Assembly: GCA_014804365.1 (NCBI GenBank)
Contig: JAAUZX010000037.1
Span: forward strand, 65,438-105,041
Reading direction: 5' to 3'
DNA: 39,604 bases
Origin: Lachnospiraceae bacterium
Lineage (GTDB): Bacteria; Bacillota; Clostridia; Lachnospirales; Lachnospiraceae
The position numbers and the translations under genes are program-made. How positions within the stretch are numbered: position 1 is the stretch's first letter; every line of letters begins with the position of its first letter. This document shows positions 25,186-32,661 of this stretch, in pieces. The notes below the pieces were generated by a model. That model was not told the origin of the DNA, did not search any database, and worked only from the letters and a program-made list of their open reading frames with translations.

Positions 25186-25875
25186 TCACCGCCAAGGCCG
25201 TCTCTTCCCTGTCCAGCCCTTTTCTTCCCAATACTTTCGATCCGCTTCATTCCATCCTGCTTTCTGCAGCATGCGCATAACAGAAAAAAATACTCTCGTT
25301 TTTACAGACGGTTTTACCCGGCCGTGATTTTTCCTGATTCTGTGTGCCAGTGCGGTAGTCTTCCTCTCCACACGGTTTTTAGTCTTATGGCTTACGCGAT
25401 TCCACGCCGTTTCCCGCACAGCCATTCCATACTTATATGTCTTGCCGACTCCCCAGAAAAACATGCTGTCCGCCATATCTTTGTTTGTGCTTTTCATGCC
25501 TGCACCCGCAGCCGTAGAGATACATACTGCCTGCTTGTGAAACATCTTCTCCTCCGGACGATGCACCATCCACCGATAGCCGTAGTGATCTAAGAATGCT
25601 TTCATTGCGCCCGTTGCATGATATACATACACGGGGCTTGCCAGAATTATGACATCTGCGTCATCTAAAGCCTTCGTAATTGGAGTAAGCTTTTCATAGT
25701 GCGGACACAATGTTTCTGACTTTTCAAAACAGGTAGTACATCCGACACAAAAAGAACCGAAATCTCTCGGCAGAAAGAATTCGGTAACTTTTCCCCTCAA
25801 TTTTTTTGCAAGCATTGTTGCAATGTGATATGTAGACCCCTGATGGCTCTGACCATGGATAATAACAATGTTCAT
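25186..25875 (-). CDS. Flavodoxin-fold NAD(P)H-dependent FMN reductase
   Basis: Cytoplasmic flavoprotein, 229 aa. The phosphate-binding loop HGQSHQGSTYHIA starts at residue 7, the FCVGCTTCFE Cys motif follows, then ADVIILASPVYVYHATGAMKAFLDHYG, all typical of NADPH-dependent FMN reductases of the iron-sulfur flavoprotein/WrbA-like group. The C-terminal 60 residues are basic and helical (KTKNRVERKTTALAHRIRKN) and longer than usual. Three in-frame starts are close together; AAAGGA is best spaced for the ATG at 25875. It may be co-transcribed with the DinB-like gene 103 bp upstream. Confidence 0.85.
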   Translation of the reverse strand: MNIVIIHGQSHQGSTYHIATMLAKKLRGKVTEFFLPRDFGSFCVGCTTCFEKSETLCPHYEKLTPITKALDDADVIILASPVYVYHATGAMKAFLDHYGYRWMVHRPEEKMFHKQAVCISTAAGAGMKSTNKDMADSMFFWGVGKTYKYGMAVRETAWNRVSHKTKNRVERKTTALAHRIRKNHGRVKPSVKTRVFFSVMRMLQKAGWNEADRKYWEEKGWTGKRRPWR

Positions 25876-25978
25876 TTTCATGATTCCTTTCCCGTAAATC
25901 AAATCTGTGCCATAGTCTATGCTGCTTTGCCTAATATATGGCTTTTCACATGCGCTGCTTATCTATATACCGTCTTTC

Positions 25979-26491
25979 TCAATAAAAATTCGGCATCGGC
26001 TCATCGGGATATTCTCCCAGCATATTGAGCACATAGGGCCATTTGCCCGCGTCCTCTATAATAAATCCGTAGATTACGCCCATATGGCGGTGCCAATGCC
26101 TGAACTGTCCCAGAATCAAACAAAATCTGCTCATATCGCAGTTTTCTGGGTTCTCTGAAAGTTCGCTATCATTCAAAACCGCGATATAATTCTGTATCTT
26201 CCCGCGTATTTGATAGAAATACTCCTCCATCTGCTCTCTGCTTATGTATTCCCCTTCCGGTATGACATTCAGATTGGCTAACGTATCGGTGTGAAAAGAA
26301 GGATTCTGATACGCTCCGTCACAGGGATTGATATACCATCTGTCCATGGAGTATAGCGTGTGGTACAGATATTTCCACATGGGAATCCCGTCATAACGCT
26401 TATTCCAGAGTTCATCGGGAATACATTTCATGAGATTTTCCGTTTCCCATAGGGCTCTGTCTGTTAAGTATCTGATATCATCGCATAGCAT
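25979..26491 (-). CDS. DinB superfamily protein
   Basis: A 170-residue four-helix protein. WKYLYHTLYSMDRWY contains H44 and GQFRHWHRHMGVIYG contains H132, H134 and H136, enough for a DinB-type metal site. Family members are metal-dependent transferases or hydrolases, often stress-induced. AAGGAGGAA precedes the ATG. It lies 36 bp after the glycosylase gene, apparently in an operon with it and the XRE/TPR regulator. Confidence 0.8.
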   Translation of the reverse strand: MLCDDIRYLTDRALWETENLMKCIPDELWNKRYDGIPMWKYLYHTLYSMDRWYINPCDGAYQNPSFHTDTLANLNVIPEGEYISREQMEEYFYQIRGKIQNYIAVLNDSELSENPENCDMSRFCLILGQFRHWHRHMGVIYGFIIEDAGKWPYVLNMLGEYPDEPMPNFY

Positions 26492-26527
26492 TTGTCGTTC
26501 CTCCTTTTATCACGAATGAGCAATTTC

Positions 26528-27019
26528 TTACCGCTTTATCAATTCCTCCCCAACCACTCTCCAAGCCTCCACTAATCTCTCCAACGAATATCCTGCATTC
26601 GCCGGGCTGGTGGAGGGCAAAAGCTGCGCTTCCCGCCCATTTTTCGGAAAAATATATTTCTGATACAGCTGATGTGCCTTACCGCCGTTCGTATAGATCG
26701 CTCTGATATCCGCTGTAGTCAGGATCTGCGATAAGTCATTCGGCACTACGTTTCGGATACTCGCATCCGAAGAGCCTGTGATCTCACAGCTTGCAATCAC
26801 ATCCCAGACTGCGATATGGTTCGCAAGCAGCATGGCTCGCTTCTGCGTGATATCTTCCGGAAGCGCACAGCCAAGCACCTGTGCCATAACACGCCAGAAG
26901 CGGTTCTGCTTATGCCCGTAGAAAAACTGCTGTTCCCGCGATTTCACAGACGGGAAACTGCCCAGTATTAAAACTTTAGATTCGCTGTCGTAGACAGGCG
27001 AAATTGGATGATTTAGCAT
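26528..27019 (-). CDS. DNA-deoxyinosine glycosylase (uracil-DNA glycosylase superfamily)
   Basis: Base-excision repair enzyme of 163 aa that removes hypoxanthine, a product of adenine deamination, from DNA. VLILGSFPSVKSREQQFFYG (17-36), then NRFW, is the hallmark of the UDG family 6/HDG group. The late motif is LLPSTSPANAGYS. A frame opens 8 codons earlier, inside the XRE gene; the ATG at 27019 gives the usual family N-terminus and lies 2 bp after the XRE stop. Confidence 0.88.
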   Translation of the reverse strand: MLNHPISPVYDSESKVLILGSFPSVKSREQQFFYGHKQNRFWRVMAQVLGCALPEDITQKRAMLLANHIAVWDVIASCEITGSSDASIRNVVPNDLSQILTTADIRAIYTNGGKAHQLYQKYIFPKNGREAQLLPSTSPANAGYSLERLVEAWRVVGEELIKR

Positions 27020-27021
27020 GG

Positions 27022-28050
27022 TCAACTCTTCAGATCCTCCCATCTGCTGTCCCCTTTCAGGAAACCGTATGTCTCCTCATCCCGGAAAGCCTTCACTATA
27101 TCCTCTTTTAACTGCGCCCGTAACTCCTCACTGTTCGCTTGGAAAGTCATATGTTCAAACAACGAAGACTCCGTAAAATGGTTGATATCATCAAGGTTTG
27201 TGAGCATTTGCTGCATGGTAGTAATCGCGGTCTCCGCATCCTGCTCCATAATCGCAAGCTCATGTCTCCACAAAACCTTATGGTACTCTCCCATATCAAA
27301 AATTTCCTCAAAGGCACTCGCTTTCTCAACGATCATCCGTACCTTATCCATATTCTGGTCCTGCTGCGCCAGCATCCCGATGCTTCTAAACAACAGAATC
27401 GTCATCCGATACATGGACAACAACAATTCCTCATAGGTCTTATATGCCTCTTCCCTTCTGTCTGTCCGGCTGTATATGACTGCCTGCTTCCGCTTTCTCT
27501 CGGGGTTTTGTTCGGAGAAATACGTCAGATACTCTTCCGCTTTATCATACTGCTTTTTATCCAGATAAAAGTGGAAAAGCCTATCCGCCGCCATGGTACG
27601 AATCTGTTCCTGTTCGCTTCCAAGTGCCATAGTATACCATTGATTGATCGTGGTTTCGTAGCGTTCATCGGTATCCGCCTGTTTCATTCGTTCCACACCT
27701 AGCAGGACTGCCGCTTCCAGATACAACGGCTCGCAGTTAGGATACTGCTCGATCTTCTCCTTCGCCCATTCAAATGCCTCCGCAAAGGGCTTCTCCCTTA
27801 ACATCGAATACACCGTTTGAATAATGTCCTGTATTTCTTCCTGCGTCAATTCCTCGCGGAAGGACAACAGCGTATCTAAAGAAATATCCAACAGTCTGGC
27901 AATCGGCGCAAGAAGTGTGATGTCCGGCATGGAATTGCCGTTCTCCCACTTATTGACCGCCGGAGCCGTCACGCCGAGCCGGTTCGCCATCTCCTCCTGT
28001 GTCATATCCTTCTTCTTACGATATTGTCTGATTACCTGTCCGATCTGCAT
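27022..28050 (-). CDS. XRE-family regulator with helical TPR-like C-terminus
   Basis: A 342-residue regulator. Residues 1-60 are a Cro/C1-type helix-turn-helix (MTQEEMANRLGVTAPAVNKWENGNSMPDITLLAPIA). The remainder is all helical with tetratricopeptide-like pairs (for example DRLFHFYLDKKQYDKAEEYLTYF), as in peptide- or protein-sensing regulators. AAAGGAGGT precedes the ATG at 28050; an earlier start at 28095 lacks one. It is followed after 2 bp by the deoxyinosine glycosylase. Its leader carries a dyad (28124-28167). Confidence 0.88.
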   Translation of the reverse strand: MQIGQVIRQYRKKKDMTQEEMANRLGVTAPAVNKWENGNSMPDITLLAPIARLLDISLDTLLSFREELTQEEIQDIIQTVYSMLREKPFAEAFEWAKEKIEQYPNCEPLYLEAAVLLGVERMKQADTDERYETTINQWYTMALGSEQEQIRTMAADRLFHFYLDKKQYDKAEEYLTYFSEQNPERKRKQAVIYSRTDRREEAYKTYEELLLSMYRMTILLFRSIGMLAQQDQNMDKVRMIVEKASAFEEIFDMGEYHKVLWRHELAIMEQDAETAITTMQQMLTNLDDINHFTESSLFEHMTFQANSEELRAQLKEDIVKAFRDEETYGFLKGDSRWEDLKS

Positions 28051-28123
28051 ATAGAGTACCTCCTTTGGATGTTCCGTTTTATCGGTTGGTTTCAATATAG
28101 CAGATTAAGTTTGTATCTACCAT

Positions 28124-28167
28124 TGAGCAACTGTTAATGAAATGGAAATTTAATTAACTATTGCTCA
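28124..28167. repeat. Inverted repeat in the leader of the XRE/TPR gene
   Basis: TGAGCAACTGTTAAT (28124-28138) and ATTAACTATTGCTCA (28153-28167) are 15-bp arms matching at 13 positions around a 14-bp spacer. An operator for the regulator itself or an RNA hairpin in its leader; undecided. Confidence 0.5.
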
Positions 28168-28173
28168 CTATTT

Positions 28174-28275
28174 CTAATATCTCACTTCTCTTTCGTCCAA
28201 TTCTGCCTCTTCATCCGAATATCCCTTGCCTATCCGAAATCTCTTTCGAAACTTCTTCCATACCATTTGCGCCAT
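28174..28275 (-). CDS. Possible 33-codon ORF upstream of the XRE/TPR gene
   Basis: A short frame, basic at first (WKKFRKRFR), acidic later (SDEEAELDEREVRY). The ATG has no ribosome site but lies only a few bases after the predicted transcription start of the promoter at 28286-28314, so it could be leaderless. A second frame in the same stretch is also open for 24 codons. Unrecognised; may be a relic. Confidence 0.2.
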   Translation of the reverse strand: MAQMVWKKFRKRFRIGKGYSDEEAELDEREVRY

Positions 28276-28285
28276 GAAACGGCAT

Positions 28286-28314
28286 ATAATAAAAATTTTT
28301 TAACCTCATGTAAA
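28286..28314 (-). promoter_or_regulatory. Promoter facing the XRE/TPR gene
   Basis: On the minus strand TTTACA (28309-28314), a 17-bp spacer and TATTAT (28286-28291). The leader to the XRE/TPR start would be about 230 nt. Confidence 0.5.
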
Positions 28315-28372
28315 ATCGCTCACAATATATTGTTGTTATTTATCCTATTTTATTACTTTTCGTATACTTTCA

Positions 28373-28397
28373 ATTATACAACTTCTTGTTGTGTAAT
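28373..28397. promoter_or_regulatory. Operator dyad before the small XRE gene
   Basis: ATTATACAAC (28373-28382) and GTTGTGTAAT (28388-28397) match as inverted arms at 9 of 10 positions around 5 bp. It lies about 45 bp upstream of the XRE start, where an autorepressor would bind. Possible promoter boxes (TATACT at 28363-28368 on its left, and a TTTCAA/TGTAAT pair overlapping it) are weak. Confidence 0.5.
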
Positions 28398-28441
28398 AAT
28401 AATCCAAACAACATTTTCATTCCTACAAGAGGTGCCGACAC

Positions 28442-28795
28442 ATGAAAGAACTGCGTGAACTGATACGTGACTTACGAGATGATCATGATTTGAAACAGAA
28501 AACAGTTGCCGCCCATCTCGGCATCTCACAGCAAACCTATTCTAACTACGAGAACGGTCGCCGTGAGATACCGATCTGGGTCGTTGTTGCTCTGGCGAAA
28601 TATTATAAAGTCAGTACTGATTATCTTCTTGGCACAGACAGCTCCTACCTGGGCAATACCAACCTCAAGAATCACTATCTGGCGAACGTCACTATGCATG
28701 ATATTATGTATGACATCCAGACACTAAAGGGCAGTTCCCGCAAAGATCTGGTCCGCTATATACAATATTTGAAATATCTCCAAAGAACGCAATAA
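28442..28795 (+). CDS. Small XRE-family regulator
   Basis: A 117-residue Cro/C1-type DNA-binding protein; the helix-turn-helix spans about residues 6-60 (QKTVAAHLGISQQTYSNYENG, then STDYLLG). The C-terminal 50 residues are helical and probably dimerise. AGAGGTG precedes the ATG. It stands alone behind a dyad that may be its own operator, and ends directly against the stop of the convergent CPBP gene. Confidence 0.9.
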   Translation: MKELRELIRDLRDDHDLKQKTVAAHLGISQQTYSNYENGRREIPIWVVVALAKYYKVSTDYLLGTDSSYLGNTNLKNHYLANVTMHDIMYDIQTLKGSSRKDLVRYIQYLKYLQRTQ

Positions 28796-29764
28796 CTATA
28801 CCGCCTCATTCTTTTTCTTTCTCAGCAAAACACAGATTCCGACCAAAAGCACCACGCTCACGCCCAGACCTCCTTCCGGTCCGAAAGCACCGCCACCTAT
28901 GATCTCTTTGCCATCAATCATGGTACTGCGTAGAACAGAGCATTCCGTAATTATACCGCTCACGCGAAGTCCCCAAAAATTTCCCTGCACAAGATTCCAA
29001 ATACTGTGCAACGCCGCAATTCCCCAGATACTTCCCCTTTTCAGGAAATAGAGCGACGCAAACACACCGAACAACACCAGATTAATGAAGGCAAGAATGC
29101 TAATGCCATTATTCAACAGGTGCAGTGCGGCAAAAATTACCGCATTGGAAAGCACTGCCACCCACATGGAATACCGTCTGCCGATAGACACCATGAGATA
29201 TCCGCGGCAGAGCACTTCTTCACTCATACCCTGAAGCATATAGCCCAGCAGAAACAGCATGAACATTCCCACACCGAAAGTCTCTGAAAATCCCTCAATC
29301 TTCAACGCTCCGGTCAACACACAGATCAATATCGCCGAGGAGAACAGCACAAATCCGATTCCTAATCCGATCAGGTACTCCCGCCCGGCTTCTCCCTTGG
29401 TAAACCCAAGCGTATTTATTTTTCTCTTCTGAATAAACTTGCAGAATAATATGGTGACAAGCGTCATGCCAATTGTCGCAAACAAAGTAAAGACCATATA
29501 CAGGTCGGAACTGCCGATCTGCTCCGCGGCTAAAGTTGCTGCCTCAAGGTCATTTGCTGCCACCGCTACCCGATAATCCTCGTTCATCGCCAAAAGAATC
29601 ACTTCCCCCGGCAGAATACAGAAAATCTGCCCGATGGAACTGACAATAAACACCGCCAGAAAGACCAGAATCTCCAGAAACCAGTTCATACCTTTCTGCG
29701 CTTCCTGCGCCTTGATCACCTGTTGCGGTTTTTCTAACTGTAAACTTATCAATTGATTATCCAT
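28796..29764 (-). CDS. CPBP family intramembrane protease
   Basis: Membrane glutamic endopeptidase of the CAAX/Abi type, 322 aa. About eight helices. All motifs are present: EEVLCRGYL (motif 1, the two catalytic Glu and Arg), FAALHLLNNG (motif 2) and HSIWNLVQG (motif 3). The frame opens at 29872, but GGAGG is placed for the ATG at 29764. A promoter-like TTGCGG, 17 bp, TATACA lies upstream on the minus strand near 29845-29875. The substrate is unknown; bacterial members are tied to prenyl-protein processing, bacteriocin immunity or signalling. Confidence 0.9.
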   Translation of the reverse strand: MDNQLISLQLEKPQQVIKAQEAQKGMNWFLEILVFLAVFIVSSIGQIFCILPGEVILLAMNEDYRVAVAANDLEAATLAAEQIGSSDLYMVFTLFATIGMTLVTILFCKFIQKRKINTLGFTKGEAGREYLIGLGIGFVLFSSAILICVLTGALKIEGFSETFGVGMFMLFLLGYMLQGMSEEVLCRGYLMVSIGRRYSMWVAVLSNAVIFAALHLLNNGISILAFINLVLFGVFASLYFLKRGSIWGIAALHSIWNLVQGNFWGLRVSGIITECSVLRSTMIDGKEIIGGGAFGPEGGLGVSVVLLVGICVLLRKKKNEAV

Positions 29765-29900
29765 CATTTCCTCCATAACAGACCCGTTTATGGAAATAAC
29801 GCGCCTTTCCCCGTGGTCCACAAACTTATTTATACTGTATACCATATTATCATTTATCCCGCAAAAATGCACTTAATATTTTCTCCACAAGATCAGCAAA

Positions 29901-29923
29901 GGGATAGCATACATTGCTATCCC
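29901..29923 (-). terminator. Hairpin after the MerR gene
   Basis: GGGATAGCA (29901-29909) and TGCTATCCC (29915-29923) form a perfect 9-bp stem with a 5-nt loop. On the minus strand only a short TTT follows, so termination may be weak. Confidence 0.45.
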
Positions 29924-29974
29924 CAAGTTCCTACTTTGTCCCGCTAAATATGCGCGCAGGTTCAACTACTCAGC

Positions 29975-30709
29975 TTATTTGCCACAGTGAATCCGAATTG
30001 CTTCAGCTGTGAAGTTTGCTGTTCCTTCACCGCCGACCCGGTCAATATTGTCAGTAAACTCTCCGCCGCTGGCATACATCTGTCCGAGACTAAAAAGAAT
30101 ATCGTCGGAACATTGATAGAAATGCTCCGTGATATAATCCTGCAGCTTCTTCACGTGATTTTGAACCGTCGCTGATTCCGGTGCCGTATCTTTCAGTTTT
30201 CCGAAGTCTGCAAATATCTGCATAAACTTCTCCATGACAACCTGAGTCTCTTCTTTACTTCTGCCCGCCGCTTTCTGTTCATATTCCCGATAGGCGGCTG
30301 TTTTGCCCCATTGCTCCTTTGCCTGCTTTGCATATTCCTCGATCTTATGCGTATCAAATACTGAAAAATCCATTCTCGTCACTCCTTTTGCTTGTATTTC
30401 ACGGGCAAATCCGATCAAGTCTTCCAGATGCTCCTTTTTCATGGTAAGCAGCGTGATCTGCTGCTCCAATGCCTTATTTTTGTCAAAATCCGGTCTTGAA
30501 ACTATTTCTTTGATCTCTTTCAGCGGAAATTCCAACTCACGAAACAGCAAAATCTGCTGCAGCTTTTCCAAGGCTGTATCGTCATACAGCCGGTAACCGG
30601 ACTCCGTGTGTCCGGACGGTTTTAAGAGTCCGATTTTGTCGTAATATTGCAGAGTGCGTATACTCACTCCGGTCAATTTGCTGACTTCATTTACTGTCAT
30701 CATCGGCAT
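29975..30709 (-). CDS. MerR family regulator with TipAS antibiotic-recognition domain
   Basis: Ligand-responsive activator of 244 aa. Residues 1-75 form the MerR winged helix (MTVNEVSKLTGVSIRTLQYYDKIG, then GYRLYDD). A coiled helix follows to about 115. The C-terminal TipAS globin-like domain (about 125-240) binds thiopeptide-like drugs in TipA. GGGAGG precedes the ATG. Its own promoter has the 19-bp spacer that MerR proteins act on, so it is autoactivated. A damaged copy of this promoter and start lies at 31443-31487. Confidence 0.92.
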   Translation of the reverse strand: MPMMTVNEVSKLTGVSIRTLQYYDKIGLLKPSGHTESGYRLYDDTALEKLQQILLFRELEFPLKEIKEIVSRPDFDKNKALEQQITLLTMKKEHLEDLIGFAREIQAKGVTRMDFSVFDTHKIEEYAKQAKEQWGKTAAYREYEQKAAGRSKEETQVVMEKFMQIFADFGKLKDTAPESATVQNHVKKLQDYITEHFYQCSDDILFSLGQMYASGGEFTDNIDRVGGEGTANFTAEAIRIHCGK

Positions 30710-30730
30710 TCCATCCTCCCGTGTAACTAT

Positions 30731-30761
30731 ACCATAAACTATTACGCTGCGTAGGGGTCAA
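30731..30761 (-). promoter_or_regulatory. MerR-type promoter with 19-bp spacer
   Basis: On the minus strand TTGACC (30756-30761), a 19-bp spacer and TATGGT (30731-30736). The spacer holds an imperfect dyad CTACGC-A-GCGTAA. Overlong 19-bp spacers are the hallmark of promoters that MerR regulators untwist. Confidence 0.75.
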
Positions 30762-30782
30762 GTGGTTTTTTCCATTCATGAA

Positions 30783-30824
30783 AAAGCCGCTACTAAGAAA
30801 TAAAAATTTCCTAATAACGGCTTT
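30783..30824 (-). terminator. Terminator downstream of the Phd-like gene
   Basis: AAAGCCG (30783-30789) and CGGCTTT (30818-30824), with an inner AAT-rich stem. On the minus strand the right arm runs into CTTTTTC. Confidence 0.65.
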
Positions 30825-30837
30825 ATTACACATTCTA

Positions 30838-30888
30838 TTATAAATCATGCTTGTCTCGTCTTTTTGCTGCTTCCTTATATCTGTTCAT
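30838..30888 (-). CDS. 16-codon ATGA-coupled ORF after the antitoxin, possibly a toxin remnant
   Basis: The ATG overlaps the antitoxin stop as ATGA (30885-30888), exactly where the second gene of a toxin-antitoxin operon begins. It encodes MNRYKEAAKRRDKHDL and stops; the terminator follows. Basic and helical. Either a truncated toxin or a tiny coupled peptide. Confidence 0.3.
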   Translation of the reverse strand: MNRYKEAAKRRDKHDL

Positions 30889-31208
30889 TCGATATCTACA
30901 TCCTCCGTACCCAAAAGTTCATCTTCGCTGATTCCTAAATTACTCATTACAGTATCCAATGGAATTGTTTTATTATTTCCATTATCTTCCATGCGCTTAT
31001 TTGCTTCTAACAGGAGAAAGTAATCTTCCTCAATTTCCGTTAATCTTGTATATTCTTCTGGTGACAAAATTATTGCGGAAGGTTGATTGTTTTTTAAAAC
31101 AATCAATTCTCTTTCAGAATGAAGTCTATCAAATATTTTCGCTGCCTGCCCTTTATTGAATTGCGAAATAGGAACAAGACTTTGCAAAAGATCTGCTGCT
31201 ATTGCCAT
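30885..31208 (-). CDS. Phd/YefM-family antitoxin
   Basis: A 107-residue DNA-binding antitoxin. LVPISQFNKGQAAKIFDRLH, then ELIVLKNNQPSAIILSPEEY, is the Phd/YefM fold that binds operator DNA; the acidic C-terminus (EDELLGTEDVDIE) would bind the toxin. GGGGGTG precedes the ATG at 31208; a start 5 codons upstream lacks one. No RelE- or Doc-like gene follows, only a 16-codon frame and a terminator, so this is an orphan antitoxin or a regulator. Confidence 0.85.
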   Translation of the reverse strand: MAIAADLLQSLVPISQFNKGQAAKIFDRLHSERELIVLKNNQPSAIILSPEEYTRLTEIEEDYFLLLEANKRMEDNGNNKTIPLDTVMSNLGISEDELLGTEDVDIE

Positions 31209-31302
31209 ATTAAACACCCCCATTGCTTTATTCTATTTTTATTATATGCAAAAAATAGAAAAAAACAATAAAGAATCTCGATAATTTATTGCTAAATTTT
31301 CA

Positions 31303-31428
31303 TTATAATTTATTGTCTTTTCTAAATACGTTGAATATTTCTTTGACCGCTACCTTTTCTTTGTTCCCTTTAATCATCCTCTGCCTTGCTCGTTCCCTTT
31401 GTTCAATGCTGACTGCCCTCGGCTTACG
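31303..31428 (-). pseudogene. Unidentified C-terminal gene relic
   Basis: About 40 open codons with protein-like composition (KPRAVSIEQRERARQRMIKG, then EKVAVKEIFNVFRKDNKL and a stop). An in-frame TAA immediately precedes it, and there is no start or ribosome site. Parent gene not recognised. It directly abuts the MerR start relic. Confidence 0.3.
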
Positions 31429-31442
31429 TTAACGCCCTCATT

Positions 31443-31487
31443 GGCATTTCCTCCTCACATGTAACTATTCCCTGCGTAGGGGCAAAC
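31443..31487 (-). pseudogene. Relic of a second MerR/TipAS gene start and promoter
   Basis: Read on the minus strand it has the GCCCCTACGCAG core, TAGTTAC, GAGGAGG and ATGCCAATG, closely matching the intact MerR promoter and start (30700-30761). About 13 bp covering the -10 box are missing, and the frame ends after seven codons. A decayed duplicate or recombination scar. Confidence 0.5.
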
Positions 31488-31502
31488 AATTTTATTCTTT
31501 TT

Positions 31503-31551
31503 TTGCTATCCGCCCTAACTCATGTTATACTAAATCCGAAGTATTTAGTAT
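31503..31551 (+). promoter_or_regulatory. Promoter and overlapping dyad operator of the PIN-like gene
   Basis: TTGCTA (31503-31508), a 17-bp spacer and TATACT (31526-31531). A perfect dyad, ATACTAAAT (31527-31535) and ATTTAGTAT (31543-31551) around 7 bp, covers the -10 box and the transcription start. The gene is thus probably repressed by a dimeric regulator. Confidence 0.7.
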
Positions 31552-31633
31552 ATTTTTCGTGATATTATCAAACCCGCCACCAAGAAACGCAATAATATTA
31601 AATGCACCCCGATAAACAAAGGAGTTTATTAAT

Positions 31634-32527
31634 ATGTCTTCTGTTGAAACATACTATTTAGTCGATTTCGAAAACGTTCATGAAGATGGTCTGTCCGGTT
31701 CCGAGCAATTAGGCAATCTTGACCACATATATTTGTTTCTCACTAAAAATGCACCAAAACTTAATGTCGAAAAGCTTGCCTCCAATTCCATAACTGTCTC
31801 CATACATAAAGTTCCTTCCGGAAATCAGTCTTTAGACATGCACCTCGTTTCTTATCTTGGTTATCTGATTGGTAAAAATATTAATAAATGTTGCAAGTAC
31901 GTAATTATCAGCAAAGATACTGACTATGATAATATTATCTCATTTTATAAACATTTTAACGACTCCGACATTGACATTCGGCGACAGGATCACATTAAAA
32001 CACCTTCAAAAAACAACTCATCAAAAACGGTTTCCCCCTTAAACTCTACCAATACTTCCGGCACAAAATCCCAAAAGGCAACTGCCTCGCAAACCAAATG
32101 CCAGCTTAATACAGAAGTCCAGCGCGCCCTTAGTAAAGCTAATTATACTAAATCCGACATTAATAAAACCGCGTCGATTGTTGTAAAATATTATGGCAAA
32201 GACCAGTTTGCTAACAATGTTCATAATGAGCTTAGAAATACTTGTCCCAACCATTCCAGTATATACCAAATTGTTAAACCAATTATAAACAAATATTCCT
32301 CAAGCCAAACTCAAACTGCTAATACCACTACATCGCTTAACAGTACCATACAAAAATTGTTAAGCAAGGCAGGTTTTTCCTCTGACATCATAAACCACAC
32401 TGCCTCTCTGGTCTCCAAAAATTACCAAAAAGAAAACGGTAAGCAATCCGTATATAGAGCTATTGTCGCAAAATATGGTCAAAAGCAGGGACTAAATATC
32501 TACAATCATATCAAGAAACATTTTTAA
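31634..32527 (+). CDS. PIN-like domain protein with two tandem C-terminal repeats
   Basis: A 297-residue cytoplasmic protein. Residues 1-120 resemble a PIN/NYN-type nuclease: YYLVDFENV (D11, N14), D68, and IISKDTDYDNII (D95, D97), the usual acidic residues for metal-dependent RNA cleavage. A Ser/Thr/Asn/Lys-rich linker (about 121-157) follows. Then two copies of a helical module of about 63 residues: 158-221 (VQRALSKANYTKSDINKTAS) and 235-297 (IQKLLSKAGFSSDIINHTAS), clearly homologous. The module could bind nucleic acid in the manner of LOTUS-like domains tied to NYN proteins, but that is a guess. AAAGGAG precedes the ATG. Its DNA is AT-rich compared with the flanking metabolic genes. Confidence 0.7.
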   Translation: MSSVETYYLVDFENVHEDGLSGSEQLGNLDHIYLFLTKNAPKLNVEKLASNSITVSIHKVPSGNQSLDMHLVSYLGYLIGKNINKCCKYVIISKDTDYDNIISFYKHFNDSDIDIRRQDHIKTPSKNNSSKTVSPLNSTNTSGTKSQKATASQTKCQLNTEVQRALSKANYTKSDINKTASIVVKYYGKDQFANNVHNELRNTCPNHSSIYQIVKPIINKYSSSQTQTANTTTSLNSTIQKLLSKAGFSSDIINHTASLVSKNYQKENGKQSVYRAIVAKYGQKQGLNIYNHIKKHF

Positions 32528-32577
32528 TCTGCTCGTTAACTCTCAGATATACCGTTTTCCTGCAATGTAAAACACAT

Positions 32578-32607
32578 TTGACAGACAGTTTCTCACGCAT
32601 CTGATAT
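32578..32607 (+). promoter_or_regulatory. Possible promoter of the membrane XRE gene
   Basis: Perfect TTGACA (32578-32583) with a weak TGATAT 18 bp downstream (32602-32607). About 55 bp upstream of the start codon. Confidence 0.35.
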
Positions 32608-32661
32608 CCTAAAAACAGATCAGGAGAGGCTTAGAAGCTCTGCAGACAGGGAGGTGCACAA

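Noticed and set aside
27139..27702. 187-codon frame on the plus strand
   Set aside because: Shadow of the XRE/TPR regulator.
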